Below, in pieces: positions 33,763 to 45,818 of a DNA stretch of 64,000 nucleotides. How positions within the stretch are numbered: the first letter of the stretch is position 1; every line of letters starts with the position of its first letter. Origin of the DNA: Fallopia convolvulus (taxonomy: Eukaryota; Streptophyta; Magnoliopsida; Caryophyllales; Polygonaceae); contig OZ024735.1 in the NCBI GenBank assembly GCA_964016875.1, positions 13,245,699 through 13,309,698 of the forward strand, written 5' to 3'. The notes under the pieces are model-generated. The model was not told the origin of the DNA, searched no databases, and was given only the letters and a program-made list of their open reading frames with translations. Made by a program: the position numbers and the translations under genes.

Positions 33763-35253
33763 GTCTTGACTCGGTTGAATAGTGAAATAGATTTCTAAGT
33801 CTAAAAATATATATATGTACATATATATATATATGGCTGAATGACCGAAAACCACCCGTACAATAGGGCATATTACGCTAAACCACCCTCTATATTTGAA
33901 ATTGTCGAAAACCACCCGCATAAGTGCTTCCGTTAGTGAACTACCACCCGTCCCAGAATTCCGTCCAAACAATCCGTTTAAAGCATGAGATTACAAATCT
34001 ACCCCTATATTTTATTTTTTTATTTTCATATATAGTTAATAAAAAATAATTATTGAAAAATCATTTGTCATCTTCTTCCTCTATTCCTTTTTCAAGAGAA
34101 AGTTTTTAAAAAAAACTAAGCTTGTAAAACAAAGAATCCTTCAGTTTACTTACAAATATGCACTTAACAAACAACTCACAAATCTTCACCTCCTCTCGCT
34201 CAAATCCAACTCTCAATCTTTGACTTGTAGATTTAATTCCTTTCCTCCTCAATAGCCCTTCTCTCCCAGCAAAACCAATTGCAACTCCCATTCGACTCAA
34301 TCTTGGTAAACGGGGTCAACGAGGACTCGGTCGGCGAGCTTAACCCAAGTCACATGCGCGGAGGTTGGCGGAGACCCATTTGAGGTAGGTTGAAGGGAGA
34401 CTATCACCCTGTCACGAGCCGGGATTGAGGAACAAACCCTAATTGAGATTGAGATTGAGAGGGGTTTGGAATTTAGGGTTTTGGTTGTGCTTATTGTTTA
34501 AACAAAAGCGGATGAGAAGCGGGGGAAGCTAATTAGAAATCATTCAAGCTCAATTTCAATTCAATTCATTCACGCACAACCACAATTTCAGTATCCGTCT
34601 TGAAATCCTCACATCCGTCTTGAAATCCTCAAATCTGTCTTGAAATAGCGGAGCTCTAAAGCCTTAGATCCGTCTTGAAATCCTGCACGATATCAGACAC
34701 GAGCCTTTGGAAAGGAAGCTTCCAAATCCGTGCGGCTTCTTCACTCCACCAGTGGACGGAGCAGATTTCATGGTGGCCAAACAGTTGCGCGAGCAGAGAC
34801 GCATCGATTTGGCCATGAGACCGGCTTCTTCTTTGAATCAAATCTGGTAGATGTAGATCGATGTGGTAGATCTGGCGTCGGAGGGAGAGGTTTGGGGCCA
34901 AATCGCACGAGCTAAGCTAGGCCTTGTTTCAGATCTAGGGTTTTAGTCGGCAAGGAAGATGAACAGAGTGGCCAGAAAGATGAACAGGTAGCCGATACGA
35001 TCTCTTTAAAGGAGATGAAGATGAACATAGTGGATCTAATGGATAAGGGATTTTTAATTAAACAAATTGTTTTTTTTTACATTTTTCTCATTTATTTAAC
35101 TTATTTCGATTAAAAAATTAGTAAAGAGGCGCATGCATACACACTAACGGATTTTTTGGACGGAATTTTGGGACGGGTGGTAGTTCGCTAACGGAAGCAC
35201 TTATGTTGGTGGTTTTCGGCAATTTCAAATATAGCGGGTGGTTTAGCGTAATA

Positions 35254-37101
35254 TGTTGGTTTCTAGGGTATGCATGCAATCATAAAAGCGTGTTTGCATT
35301 GTTAAGTTGAAGGAAAGTCGACCCTTGTAGATCCAAAGGATAATCAAGGCAATACGAGTAGACCCATTGAAGGGTAGTCTCGTGGGTGTAGGCCCAAGGG
35401 CAATCACCATCGACCCCTTATATATGTTAAGTTAATCGACTTGGATAAAGGCTACGAGTCACGGGATGAGATCCCGCTTTCCTTCAACGTATATTACCCC
35501 TATTCCATGCCAAGGGTTGTGCAATACCGTTGTGGGATAAAACTAACCAAAAGAAACAATAGACGTGTTGGCTAGACACGACTATTAGAACAAGCGTACC
35601 TTATTTGAGTCCCAAGATTCCTCTTCTACTTTGACATGAACGAACTCCTCGTCCCATGATGTGCGTGGTTCTTCCTTCACTTGGATGAATGCCTCATGCA
35701 CTTCAACTTGAGGTTCCTTCCTTGATGTAGAAGACCGATCCATGATGCCACACTTGTAATTGAAACACGTGTGTTTGCACTCAAAAACCCGACAAGATAT
35801 CCTAGATTCTTGTGTGTTTTTCTCACCGATTTCTTAGGGACAAGGTTCTGATTTTTCTCATATGTTTCATGCCTCAAATGGCCGACATTTCACCCTTAAA
35901 TAGGCGTGAGAAAACCTGCCCAAAACTGCCTTGGAGGCGGTTACCAATCGGTTGCACAAGTGTGTGGCCGAGAGTGATTTTAGGGAAGTTAGTTGTAACT
36001 TCTCTCTCTCTCTCTCCTTGTCATCATTGGGCGTCCAAATACAGCACCCCTTGGACTCCAAAAAGCTTTTAAATCTAGCCTATAATGACCCAAGAGAGAA
36101 GCCCAAAAATCAATCCAAAGAGCCCATGTACACGGCCCAAAGCGCAAGGCACAAGGCCCATGCCATGCGTGCATGCTAGCGACCCAACAGCCCATAGGCG
36201 CGCCCCATGGGCCGGACCACCTAGCCCCATGCCAATCTAGGTCACCTAGGTAGTGTCACTACCCCTTAGCTAGTTGAGCTAGCATCCAGCTAGTTGAGCT
36301 GGCTTGAGCTGCGTTGAGCGGACTTTCTTGCTTGTTGAGCTAACTTGAGCTAGTGTGAGCTAGAATTAGCTTCCATGAGCTAGTTCCTAGCTACATGAGC
36401 TTCATATAAAGCTTATACAATGATTCTATAGCTTGTCCAAGCTCCTAGAGCTTACTCTAAGCTAGTATGAAGCTTCTAAACTCCTTTCTAGCATACATAG
36501 CCATGTGCCAAGCTAAACTTAAGCTTTGGTTCTTGCTTAAAGCATCTACCAAGCTTAGAGAAGCTTCCTAATTCACATTAGAATATGCACAAAGCTATTA
36601 GACTCAATTATAAAGCTCAAATACTTACCTTAGCCTCACAACTAGTGCTCGGTGCCATGGGACAATGCCCTAGGCGGGCCGCAAGCTCCACCGCAGCCTT
36701 GCATGTGCGTCGCTAGCCTCGCCGTGCCATCGCACCACCCTAGGCGCGCCCTTAATGGCCGAGACTTGAACCTCAAGTACAATCCCTAGGCGCGCCACAC
36801 CAACCGAGCCTCGAATCCTCAAGACCGAGTCCTCGCTGAGCCACGCCCTAGCACGGTACCGTTGCACCACGCCGACTCCGAGCTACGCCTACACCAAGGC
36901 GCGCCCTTGCCTAAGGCCGTAGCACTCGAGGTTTTATACCTCGGTGTTGGCGTGCAATTTCCTTTTGGATCTATGACAACTCTTTATAATTACATCATGG
37001 AAAGTCATATAAGTCAATTCCACAATTGACATTACCAATGTGACTTGTTAACCTCAACATGCTCTTATAGGGATTTGATGACTTGACACAAATCACCAAC
37101 A
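35254..37101 (-). repeat. 3' LTR of the 7.6-kb element
   Basis: 1848 bp. It contains reiterated GAGCTAG/TTGAGCT words around 36270-36500 and GGCGCGCC at 36197, 36743, 36789 and 36898. An intact copy of the gene's exon 1 lies at 35743-35600. Confidence 0.88.
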
Positions 37102-37115
37102 TTCCTCCCCCATTT
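37102..37115 (-). promoter_or_regulatory. polypurine tract
   Basis: On the minus strand AAATGGGGGAGGAA lies directly before the 3' LTR start TGTTGG. Confidence 0.75.
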
Positions 37116-40100
37116 GAGCCATGTCATCAAAACTTGAAGTTTATTAAACAAACTCTACGTATAGATGTAAATGTCCATAGACTTGAATTTACACCCTGTA
37201 ATCATCACATTCATGCACTAAAGAATCGTGGTGCTCCTTCGGTTTGAACCACATCAACTTGTCTAAGTACATGTAGTAACTCTTACACATGATTTTCTTT
37301 ACGCTTATCCTTTTCCTTGACGCTTTTGTAAACAAGGCTCTTTCGTCCCTTATCCTCTCACATATGCTTTAGTCGAGTCATCCTTAGTACTCTAACTTAG
37401 AAGAAGCCTTATACTTCCACATATGCATAGTTGAGTTTTCTATCATGCTCCACATTAGCAACCAAAACTCATTAATGAAAACTTTGTTTTAAAACTAGGT
37501 TTCATGTGGTCTAGAGCATACACCTTGATGGGAAATTATGTATGCTCTCCAACTCCATGACTTTGGCTTTCCACATTGAATTCAGCCCACATTTCGACGA
37601 GGGGGAATTGGGTGTCCAAATCTTAGAGTTATAAGGATGTTACCCCCATCCCTCGATTGGAATTTAACACAAGCACTTATGCCAATCTTCTCGGAGAGAA
37701 ATCGACAAACTCGTTGTGATTAGCAAAACCCAAACGAGTTGACTCTAAGTATGGAATATGCCTTAGTACAAGGTTCCCTCATACTTAGATGTCACTTTCC
37801 GACCATGAAGTCGGAGTATCGCAAATTGCCTCTTGGAAACTCCAAGAATGCCGGCCTACCACTCAAATAGGAATTCATGACCAAATCGCGCGACAAAAGG
37901 TCTTCCTAAGTTGAGTGATCCAACTTGCTTTCAAACTTTCCAACCTAGGAAGTTTCTATACACATCCAATGCCTTATGCATCAATCATATCTTTGACAAA
38001 TGGCCTATGTCAAGATATCCACACCTTAAACATTCACTTGAGCGTCCCCAAGTCATGACACACCTAACTTATAACCATGTATTCATCAAACCATAGGTGT
38101 TCTCAATACATGTGTATAATCATGGAATCCTATTTCCATTCCAATGTATTCCAACCAAGACGAAGATATAGAACAACTAAAATCTAATTCACCTTCATCT
38201 CTATACATTGGCATCTTCATAATTTATCAATGAGAACAAGATCTCATTATCTTAACCATTTAACTTGGTTTCTACCAAGTAAATCATGTCATTTTCATAT
38301 AGACTCATTAAACACTTCTTAACCAAGTGATTAAACTACTATATCTTTCATGATGTAAACATAAGGAGTCCTTCTATAGACTTCCAAATGACATCACTAT
38401 CCTTTTGGCCATTCAACATAAAATATTCCACTTTTATGTTCCTTTCATCCTAACCACCAAACCATTGGGAGTTTCCATAGGACCATCATCCATGCATTAA
38501 CATGAGATGATTCAATTCTTCTTTCCTTAGAAATCTTTCATTAAAGAAAACTAGAAGAATTATGCCCATAAGACAAATCATCTTGTCACAAGTGTTTACA
38601 CACATATAACGATTTGTCTTTTATTAACCATGTCATTAATTTCCATTAATCCTTTCAATGGTTTCTCAACCATAAGACTAATCAACCAAAGTTGTCAAAT
38701 TTAAGCCTTCATGGCGCTTGACACTTTCCTTGGATCCGAGGATTCAATATGTTCCTCATAGTCTCTTCTAGACCATAACTTGTCAATTTGAAAGTTCTAA
38801 AACCAGCCTTTCAAACAAGTTCCAACCATCCAAACAAATGACATATAACATGAGCCTTTCAAAACAATCATATGGAACATGTGATAAACCAAGTTTCCAA
38901 ATTCAATCACAATTTTATCAAACCCTAAACTAGGAAAACCTAACATGACTTCAAATATGGTTTCATTGATCTATTTAAATCAATTTCGAATGCCTTATAG
39001 TAGGCGCGCCTTACATGCCAATCGAGTGCACACCGACGCCATGCGTCGAGCACTCGCCGAAGCCAAGGCTTGGTTTCAACCAGACTCGGCGCACCTTGCG
39101 CACCCCAACCGTGCCAAGGTTTCGGCGTCAACCAGCCGTGGCGCGCCTTGTGCACGCCAACCGTGCCGAAGAATTAACCGAGACACGGCGTCGCCGAGTA
39201 CCGAGTGCAACGCACATCGTTGGCGACGCGTTGGGACCGTGCGAACCTTGCCTTGCCTCGCATATCCATCCTTGCCATGTGCCGAGCGTTACGACTCGGT
39301 GTGCCTAGGCCAATGCGATCCTTCGATCGTGCCTTAGCCGTGCGATCGACACGACGCCTCCCCCACGCGACGTCTAGCGTCTAGTTCCAAGCACTAAGGG
39401 GTTCTAGGCAGCGGCCCTTCTAGGGTGTGCCTTCGGCGCTCCGTAGGTTTAAACCATGAGCACCTTAGCGCCGCGAGGATCGATGTCAAGTCTCGACACC
39501 GCCCGACGCACCTATGGCCTAGCCAAAGGTATGTCTAGGTTTTCACCCTAGACTTCTATGCGCCGATCCTCTTCTTTGCAAAGCAATCCTTTTTTACATT
39601 TGTATGTCTTATCAAGGCAAATCATAATGCTAACTTCAATCAAGTCAACATCAAACCACACTTATAATTTAGACAAGTCATTTAATCTTTAGGATTCAAC
39701 CACATGATATAACGGTCTTTACATGACTTCTTTCATCATGTCAAAGTATCAAAGTCTCCATTTGACACTTTTCAAACCTTGTCAAACTTTATGTGACCAA
39801 GCCATGAGAGATCTCACTCTCATTAGACATTGCTCTCAACAAGTACACCACAAATCTTGATTTAAACCAAGCAAGACTTTATCATTTCCTTTTTCTATAA
39901 GAAGCATGATTTCCATGAAATCACCATGTGAATTTCCACATGCATCTTATCAAGAGACTCTTACCATCTCTTTCATGTGTTCTTTAGTGCATTCATGACC
40001 AACATGTGCATACCCTCTCACGTGGGGGGCAATCCAGTAGACCCTTACATTAGTAGACTCGAAGGTAATCTAATTGCTCTAGTAGACCCGAAGGTAGTCT

Positions 40101-40427
40101 AGAGCATGAGTCGTACCAATCAAAGAATGGTCAACTGAAGGGTAGTCTGGTTAGGATCATCCAAAAGAGAATGAGCCTAGAATCAACCTTTTAAAGTCGA
40201 TCTCAAGAATTAGACTTTAGTCCTTTTCTTGCACACTTGTTGTTAAGATTAACATTGAATCAAACCATAGTTTATATCAAACATAACATTACATGATCTT
40301 ATTACGATCAAATCACACACTAATGCCCTTTATTCAAGGCATATACACACATAATCTATAGCACACATCTAATGCTAAAGTACATACATACACACGTACA
40401 TATAAGGAAACAAAAACAAGTATACAA
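37116..40427. other. internal region without recognisable genes
   Basis: 3.3 kb in which I see no coding homology on either strand. It contains a GC-rich block (38990-39540) with GGCGCGCC at 39003 and 39140; short open frames there are products of GC content. Confidence 0.5.
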
Positions 40428-41493
40428 TCAACCACGGCGTTTCACGCCACATAGGGAGCAATAAATCGGTTTTATTGGCCTTCGGTCCCCATAGACCACT
40501 TGCAAATACTTGCCTCCAACCGAGGCCCCTCCATCTCCCAAAGGCGCACCCCAAGGGATGCTTCTTCTTGGCTTGGCACGTGAGTGCTTAGCCCTTGACC
40601 TTGTACGACGTTTGAATCTTGAGTACCCTTGCCTTGCCTCATGACCACGCCTTGGATCACGAGCCTCCAACTCCGTGGAGGGTTGAGGCGCAAGAACCTC
40701 ACCTTGTATAGCATCTTCGAAATCAGGTTCACACCTCACGTTAGCAAGGACCCAATCCCAATACAAGTTTCTCTTATTGTACTCCTCAAGCCACTCGTCA
40801 AAGTCTTGAAGTCCGCCTTGCACTTCAATTGGCCTTATGGGACTAGGAGGCTCTATTTTGACTTCTCTCAATTGAGAGGTAACATCATCAACCGTTTTAT
40901 CCCCTCGTTTAGCCAAATCCTCGAACTTAACAAGATAAAACAACAATGCATACATGAACATAAGCGAATGAATGCATAATAAACACAAATATACGTTGAA
41001 GATTGTTGGTTTCTAGGGTATGCATGCAATCATAAAAGCGTGTTTGCATTGTTAAGTTGAAGGAAAGTCGACCCTTGTAGATCCAAAGGATAATAAAGGC
41101 AATACGAGTAGACCCATTGAAGGGTAGTCTCGTGGGTGTAGGCCCAAGGGCAATCACCATCGACCCCTTATATATGTTAAGTTAATCAACTTGGATAAAA
41201 GCTACGAGTCACGGGATGAGATCCCGCTTTCCTTCAACGTATATTGCCCCTATTCCATGCCAAGGGTTTTGCAATATCGTTGTGGGATAAAACTAACCAA
41301 AAGAAACAATAGACGTGTTGGCAAGACACGACTATTAGAACAAGCGTACCTTATTCGAGTCCCAAGATTCCTCTTCTACTTTGACATGAACGAACTCCTC
41401 ATCCCATGATGTGCGTGGTTCTTCCTTCACTTGGATGAATGCCCCATGCACTTCAACTTGAGGTTCCTTCCTTAATGTAGAAGACCGATCCAT
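40428..41493 (-). CDS. two-exon ORF starting inside the LTR, function unknown
   Basis: Exon 1 (41493-41350, 48 codons) starts MDRSSTLRKEPQVEV and ends at AATAAG|GTACGC, a good 5' splice site. Exon 2 (40925-40428) follows CTTGTTAAG, a usable 3' splice site, and keeps the frame (FEDLAKRGDKTVDD) to a stop, giving about 213 residues. Exon 1 repeats V-K-E-E motifs (IQVKEEP, VHVKVEEE), echoed by REVKIEP in exon 2. The C-terminal half is Arg-rich with a final CSLCG. I do not recognise the family. The intron (424 bp) spans the LTR/internal junction and any primer site. The splice model is inference from consensus and frame. Confidence 0.45.
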
Positions 41494-42889
41494 GATGCCA
41501 CACTTGTAATTGAAACACTCGTGTGTTTGCACTCAAAAACCAGACAAGATATCCTAGATTCTTGTGTGTTTTTCTCACCGATTTCTTAGGGACAAGGTTC
41601 TGATTTTTCTCATATGTTTCATGCCTCAAATGGCCGACATTTCACCGTTAAATAGGCATGAGAAAACCTGCCTAAAACTGCCTTGGAAGCGGTTACCAAT
41701 CGGTTGCACAAGTGTGTGGCCGAGAGTGATTTTAGGGAAGTTAGTTGTAACTTCTCTCCCTCTCTCCTTGTCATCATTGGGAGTCCAAATGCAGCCCCCT
41801 TGGACTCCAAAAGGATTTTAAATCCAGCCTATAATGGCCCAAGAGAGAAGCCAAAAAATCAATCCAAAGAGCCCATGTACACGGCCCAAAGCGCAAGGCA
41901 CAAGGCCCATGCCATGCGTGCATGCTAGCGGCCCAACAGCCCATTGGCGCGCCCCATGGGCCGGCCCACCTAGCCCCATGCCTAGCTAGCATAGCTAGGC
42001 ACCTAGCTAGGTCATCTAGGTAGTGTCACTACCCCTTAGCTAGTTGAGCTAGCATCCAGCTAGTTGAGCTGGCTTGAGCTGCGTTGAGCTGGCTTGAGCT
42101 GCGTTGAGCTGACTTTCTAGTTTGTTGAGCTAACTTGAGCTAGTGTGAGCTGAATGAGCTTCCATGAGCTAGTTCCTAGCTACATGAGCTTCATATAAAG
42201 CTTATACAATGAGTCTAGAGCTTGTCCAAGCTCCTAGAGGTTACTCTAAGCTAGTATGAAGCTTCTAAACTCCTTTCTAGCATACATAGCCATGTGCCAA
42301 GCTAAACTTAAGCTTTGGTTCTTGATTAAAGCATCTACCAAGCTTAGAGAAGCTTCCTAATTCACATTAGAATATGCACAAAGCTATTAGACTCAATTAC
42401 AAAGCTCAAATGCTTACCTTAGCCTCACAACTAGTGCTCGGCGCCATGGGCCAATGCCCTAGGCGCGCCAAAAGCTCCACCTCAGCCTTGTATGTGCGTC
42501 GCTAGCCTCGCCGTGCCATCGCACCACCCTAGGCGCGCCCTTAATGGCTCAGACTTGAACCTCAAGTTCAATCCCTAGGCACGCCACACCAACCGATCCT
42601 CGAATCCTCAAGACCGAGTTCTCGTTGCGCCACTCCCTACACAGTACCGTTGCACCGCGCCGACTCCGAGCTACGCCTACACCAAGGCGCGCCCTTGCCT
42701 AAGGCCGTAGCACTCGAGGTTTTATACCTCGGTGTTGGCGTGCAATTTCCTTTTGGATCTATGACAACTCTTTATAATTACATCATGGAAAGTCATATAA
42801 GTCAATTCCACAATTGACATTACCAATATGACTTGTTAACCTCAACATGCTCTTATAGGGATTTGATGACTTGACACAAATCACCAACA
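41004..42889 (-). repeat. 5' LTR of the 7.6-kb element
   Basis: 1886 bp, the direct repeat of 35254-37101. It differs by small indels, for example an extra TTGAGCTG-type unit near 42080-42110. GGCGCGCC occurs at 41946, 42462, 42532 and 42686. Confidence 0.88.
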
Positions 42890-42943
42890 TAATATGTCCT
42901 ATTATACGGGTCGTTTTCGGTCATTCAGCCTGTATATATATAT

Positions 42944-43990
42944 GTTCAAGTAAGGAGGCTCCTTACGGTAAATAGTGAGGAGATTTTTTCATCCTTTAGA
43001 TTTAAAAAAAATTAAGGGATAGGATTTGTTGAATTCTGATTTAATGAATAAGCACAAATCAAATCACCGTAATTATAGGACACTAGTTAATTTTTTTAAT
43101 TTTGGAAAAAATCAATATTGATAACAGTACAAGATCTTCTATCTAAATTGTTTATTCTATTATTTCAATAATACAAATGAACAACTTACTTAATACAATG
43201 AACGCCAACAATACACACATGAACAACTACATCAGACATTATGAACAAATCAAAACACATGTGAGGATCGGGATGAAGAATATAATGAACAAGTACAATG
43301 ACCTAATGAACAACCACATAATAGATAATGAACAAAAACAACTACTTATTCGTGAATAAACAACTACAATCTCACAATTATTAATAACAAACAATGAACA
43401 ACTACTTATTCGTGAATGAACAACTAGAATCTCACAATTATTAATACAAACAATGAAAAACTACTTATTCGCGAATGAAAAACTACTTATTCATTAATGA
43501 ACAACTACTTATTCGTGAATGAACAACTATTTATTCGTGAATGAACACCTACAATCTCACAATTATTAATAACAAACAATGAAAAACTACTTAATCATGA
43601 ATGAACAACTACTTATTGGTGAATGAACAACTACAATCTCACAATTCTTATTAATAGTTCTGAGATTGTAGTTGTTCATTCGTGATTAAGTAGTTGTTCA
43701 TTTATAATAATTAGTTGTTCAATATGCATTAGAATATTAGAGAGTTTTTCATCAGCGCTTATATATAAACACGATGAAAATTAGAAGAGAGAGAGATATT
43801 AGATGTGAAAAAACTTATTTAATTTTTAAAGTTGCAAAAAATAAGGAAGGAGAGGAGAGAAATTAAGATATATCATTAGATTTTTTTCCCTTTTCTTTTA
43901 ATGCCTAAAAATCATATCCATCAATTTCTTAAAATCTAAAGGCTGTGAAAGCTCCTTATTATTTACCGTAAGGAGCCTCCTTACTTGAAC
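42944..43990. mobile_element. TIR element B in (TA)n
   Basis: It starts GTTCAAGTAAGGAGGCTCCT and ends with its inverse. The imperfect TIRs run about 80 bp. AAGGAGGCTCCTT within them is itself a palindrome. The interior is an AT-rich array of ATGAACAACTACTTATTCGTG-like units (43170-43720). (TA)n or (CT)n(TA)n flank it. No coding capacity; short frames come from the array. Confidence 0.75.
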
Positions 43991-43994
43991 CCAA

Positions 43995-44049
<55 letters not shown>
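43995..44049. repeat. (CT)n(TA)n microsatellite
   Basis: About 25 bases of CT followed by about 27 bases of TA lie between two TIR elements. Confidence 0.95.
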
Positions 44050-44051
<2 letters not shown>

Positions 44052-45039
44052 TTTTGGTTCAAGTGAGACCCACCCTTGTGGTGAGACCTTTGGCTTAAAG
44101 TGAAGACTAATCTCAACCATTAGATTTACATCATCACTATATAATGGATGGTCAAGAATTTTTTTTATTTTTTTTATTTTTTTTTATTTTTTTCGAAATT
44201 TTTTTTATTTTTTTTCGAAATTTTTTTCATATTTTTTATATTATATTCTTTGTTAAAAAAAGATTTAAAAATATTAAATATGACAGTTCAATTTTTATAT
44301 ACTACGAGTTCATTTTTATATACTAGAAGTTCAATTTTTTTATGTTAGGAGTTCAATTTTTCAATATTGTATGAGTTCAATTTTTATATTCTACGAGTTC
44401 ATTTTTTATCTATGATAAGTTCAATTTTTATGTGCTTTGAGTTCATTTTTAAAATAATTCGATTTTTGCAAAACTAAAAAAATAGCAAATAAAAAAAATA
44501 AAAAAAATAAAAAAAAATAAAAAAAAATAAAAATTTGAAAAAATTTGAAAAAAAAGCTTTAAAAACGATAAATATGAAGTTTAATTTTTGTATACTACGA
44601 GTTCATTTTTATACACTAGAAGTTCAACTTTTTATGTTAGGTGTTCAATTTTCAATATTGTGTGAGTTCAATTTTTATATTCTACGAGTTCATTTTTTAT
44701 CTATGATAAGTTCAATTTTTATGTGCTTTGAGTTCATTTTTAAAATAATTCGATTTTCACAAAACTAAAAAAATAGCAAAAAAAAAATAAAAAAATAAAA
44801 AATTTGAATTTTTTTAAAAAAGGCTTTAAAAATATTAAATATGACAATTCAATTTTTATATACTACGAGTTCATTTTTATACAATAGAAGTTCAATTTTT
44901 TTATGTTAGGAGTTCAATTTTCAATATTGTATGAGTTCAATTTTATATTTTACGAGTTCATTTTTTATCTATGATAAGTTCAATTTTTATGTGCTTTGAG
45001 TTCATTTTTAAAATAATTCGATTTTCACAAAACTAAAAA

Positions 45040-45190
45040 AATAGAATAAATAAAAATAAAAAAAATAAAAAAATAAAAAAATAAAAAAATAAAAAAATAA
45101 AAAAATAAAAAAATAAAAAAATAAAAAAATAAAAAAATAAAAAAAATAAAAAAATAAAAAATAAAAAAATAAAAAAATAAAAAAATCAAA
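45040..45190. repeat. (AAAAAAT)n microsatellite
   Basis: A long array of mostly 7-base AT units. The duplicated counterpart lies at about 46505-46675. Confidence 0.9.
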
Positions 45191-45434
45191 TAAAAATAAA
45201 AATAAAATTTTTGAAAAAAGGGTTTAAAAACGTTAAATATGACACTTCAATTTCTATATACTACGAGTTCATTTTTATACATTAGAAGTTCAATTTTTTT
45301 ATATTACGAGTTCAATTTTCAATATTGTATGAGTTCAATTTTTATATTCTGCGAGTTCATTTTTTATCTATGATAATTTCAATTTTTATGTGCTTTGAGT
45401 TCATTTTTAAAATAATTCAATTTTCGCAAAACTA

Positions 45435-45715
45435 GAAAAATAGCAAAAAAAATTAAAAAAAATTAAAAAAAATTAAAAAAATTAAAAAATTAAAAAATTA
45501 AAAAATTAAAAAATTAAAAAATTAAAAAATTAAAAAATTAAAAAATTAAAAAATTAAAAAATTAAAAAATTAAAAAATTAAAAAATTAAAAAATTAAAAA
45601 ATTAAAAAATTAAAAAATTAAAAAATTAAAATATTAAAATATTAAAAAATTAAAAAATTAAAAAATTAAAAAATTAAAAATTAAAAAATTAAAAAAATAA
45701 AAAAAATTGAAAAAA
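45435..45715. repeat. (AAAAATT)n microsatellite
   Basis: About 280 bp of AAAAATT-type units. The duplicated counterpart at about 46935-47245 is longer by several units. Confidence 0.9.
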
Positions 45716-45818
45716 TCTTGACCATTGAATACATAATAGAGGGGTAAATCCAATGGTTGAGATTTTGGATGTACCACAAGGGTGGTCCTCACTTGAATCA
45801 TGCCCTATATATATATAT

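Larger units (their letters stand above)
35254..42889 (-). mobile_element. 7.6-kb non-autonomous LTR element of unrecognised lineage
   Basis: Direct repeats 35254-37101 and 41004-42889, both TGTTGG...CCAACA, flank 3.9 kb of internal DNA. The 5-bp duplication TAATA (35249-35253 and 42890-42894) lies inside the MULE 2 TIR. A polypurine tract abutting the left repeat sets the direction as minus. No protease, reverse transcriptase or integrase motif is visible, and the expected primer site next to the 5' LTR is missing. The only credible gene is a two-exon ORF that starts in the LTR. Confidence 0.85.
33835..42930. mobile_element. MULE 2, short non-autonomous element split by an LTR element
   Basis: It begins GGCTGAATGACCGAAAAC and ends with the inverse at 42930. 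The left TIR (33835-about 33985) matches the reverse complement of about 35140-35253 joined to 42895-42930. Without the 7.6-kb insertion the element is about 1.45 kb. Its TIR is homologous to that of MULE 1. The interior (33990-35140) has no transposase; a tandem CCGTCTTGAAATCCT repeat lies near 34595-34685. It may hold a captured genomic fragment. (TA)n lies on both flanks. Confidence 0.75.
44050..45806. mobile_element. TIR element C with internal repeats
   Basis: The left end GGTTTTGGTTCAAGTGAGAC and the inverted right end GGGCATGATTCAAGTGAGGA begin TIRs of about 95 bp that also share CACCCTTGTGGT and CTCAACCAT blocks. The interior holds four copies of a unit of 230-300 bp (near 44280, 44575, 44840 and 45235) built from GAGTTCATTTTT and GTTCAATTTTT words. 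These are separated by A-rich microsatellites. No gene. Confidence 0.75.

Noticed and set aside
38940..39337. Overlapping open frames in a GC-rich block
   Set aside because: Frames are open on both strands in the same place, as expected for GC-rich DNA, with no recognisable domain.
44144..44768. Phe-rich short proteins
   Set aside because: They arise from T-rich microsatellite and repeat units in element C.
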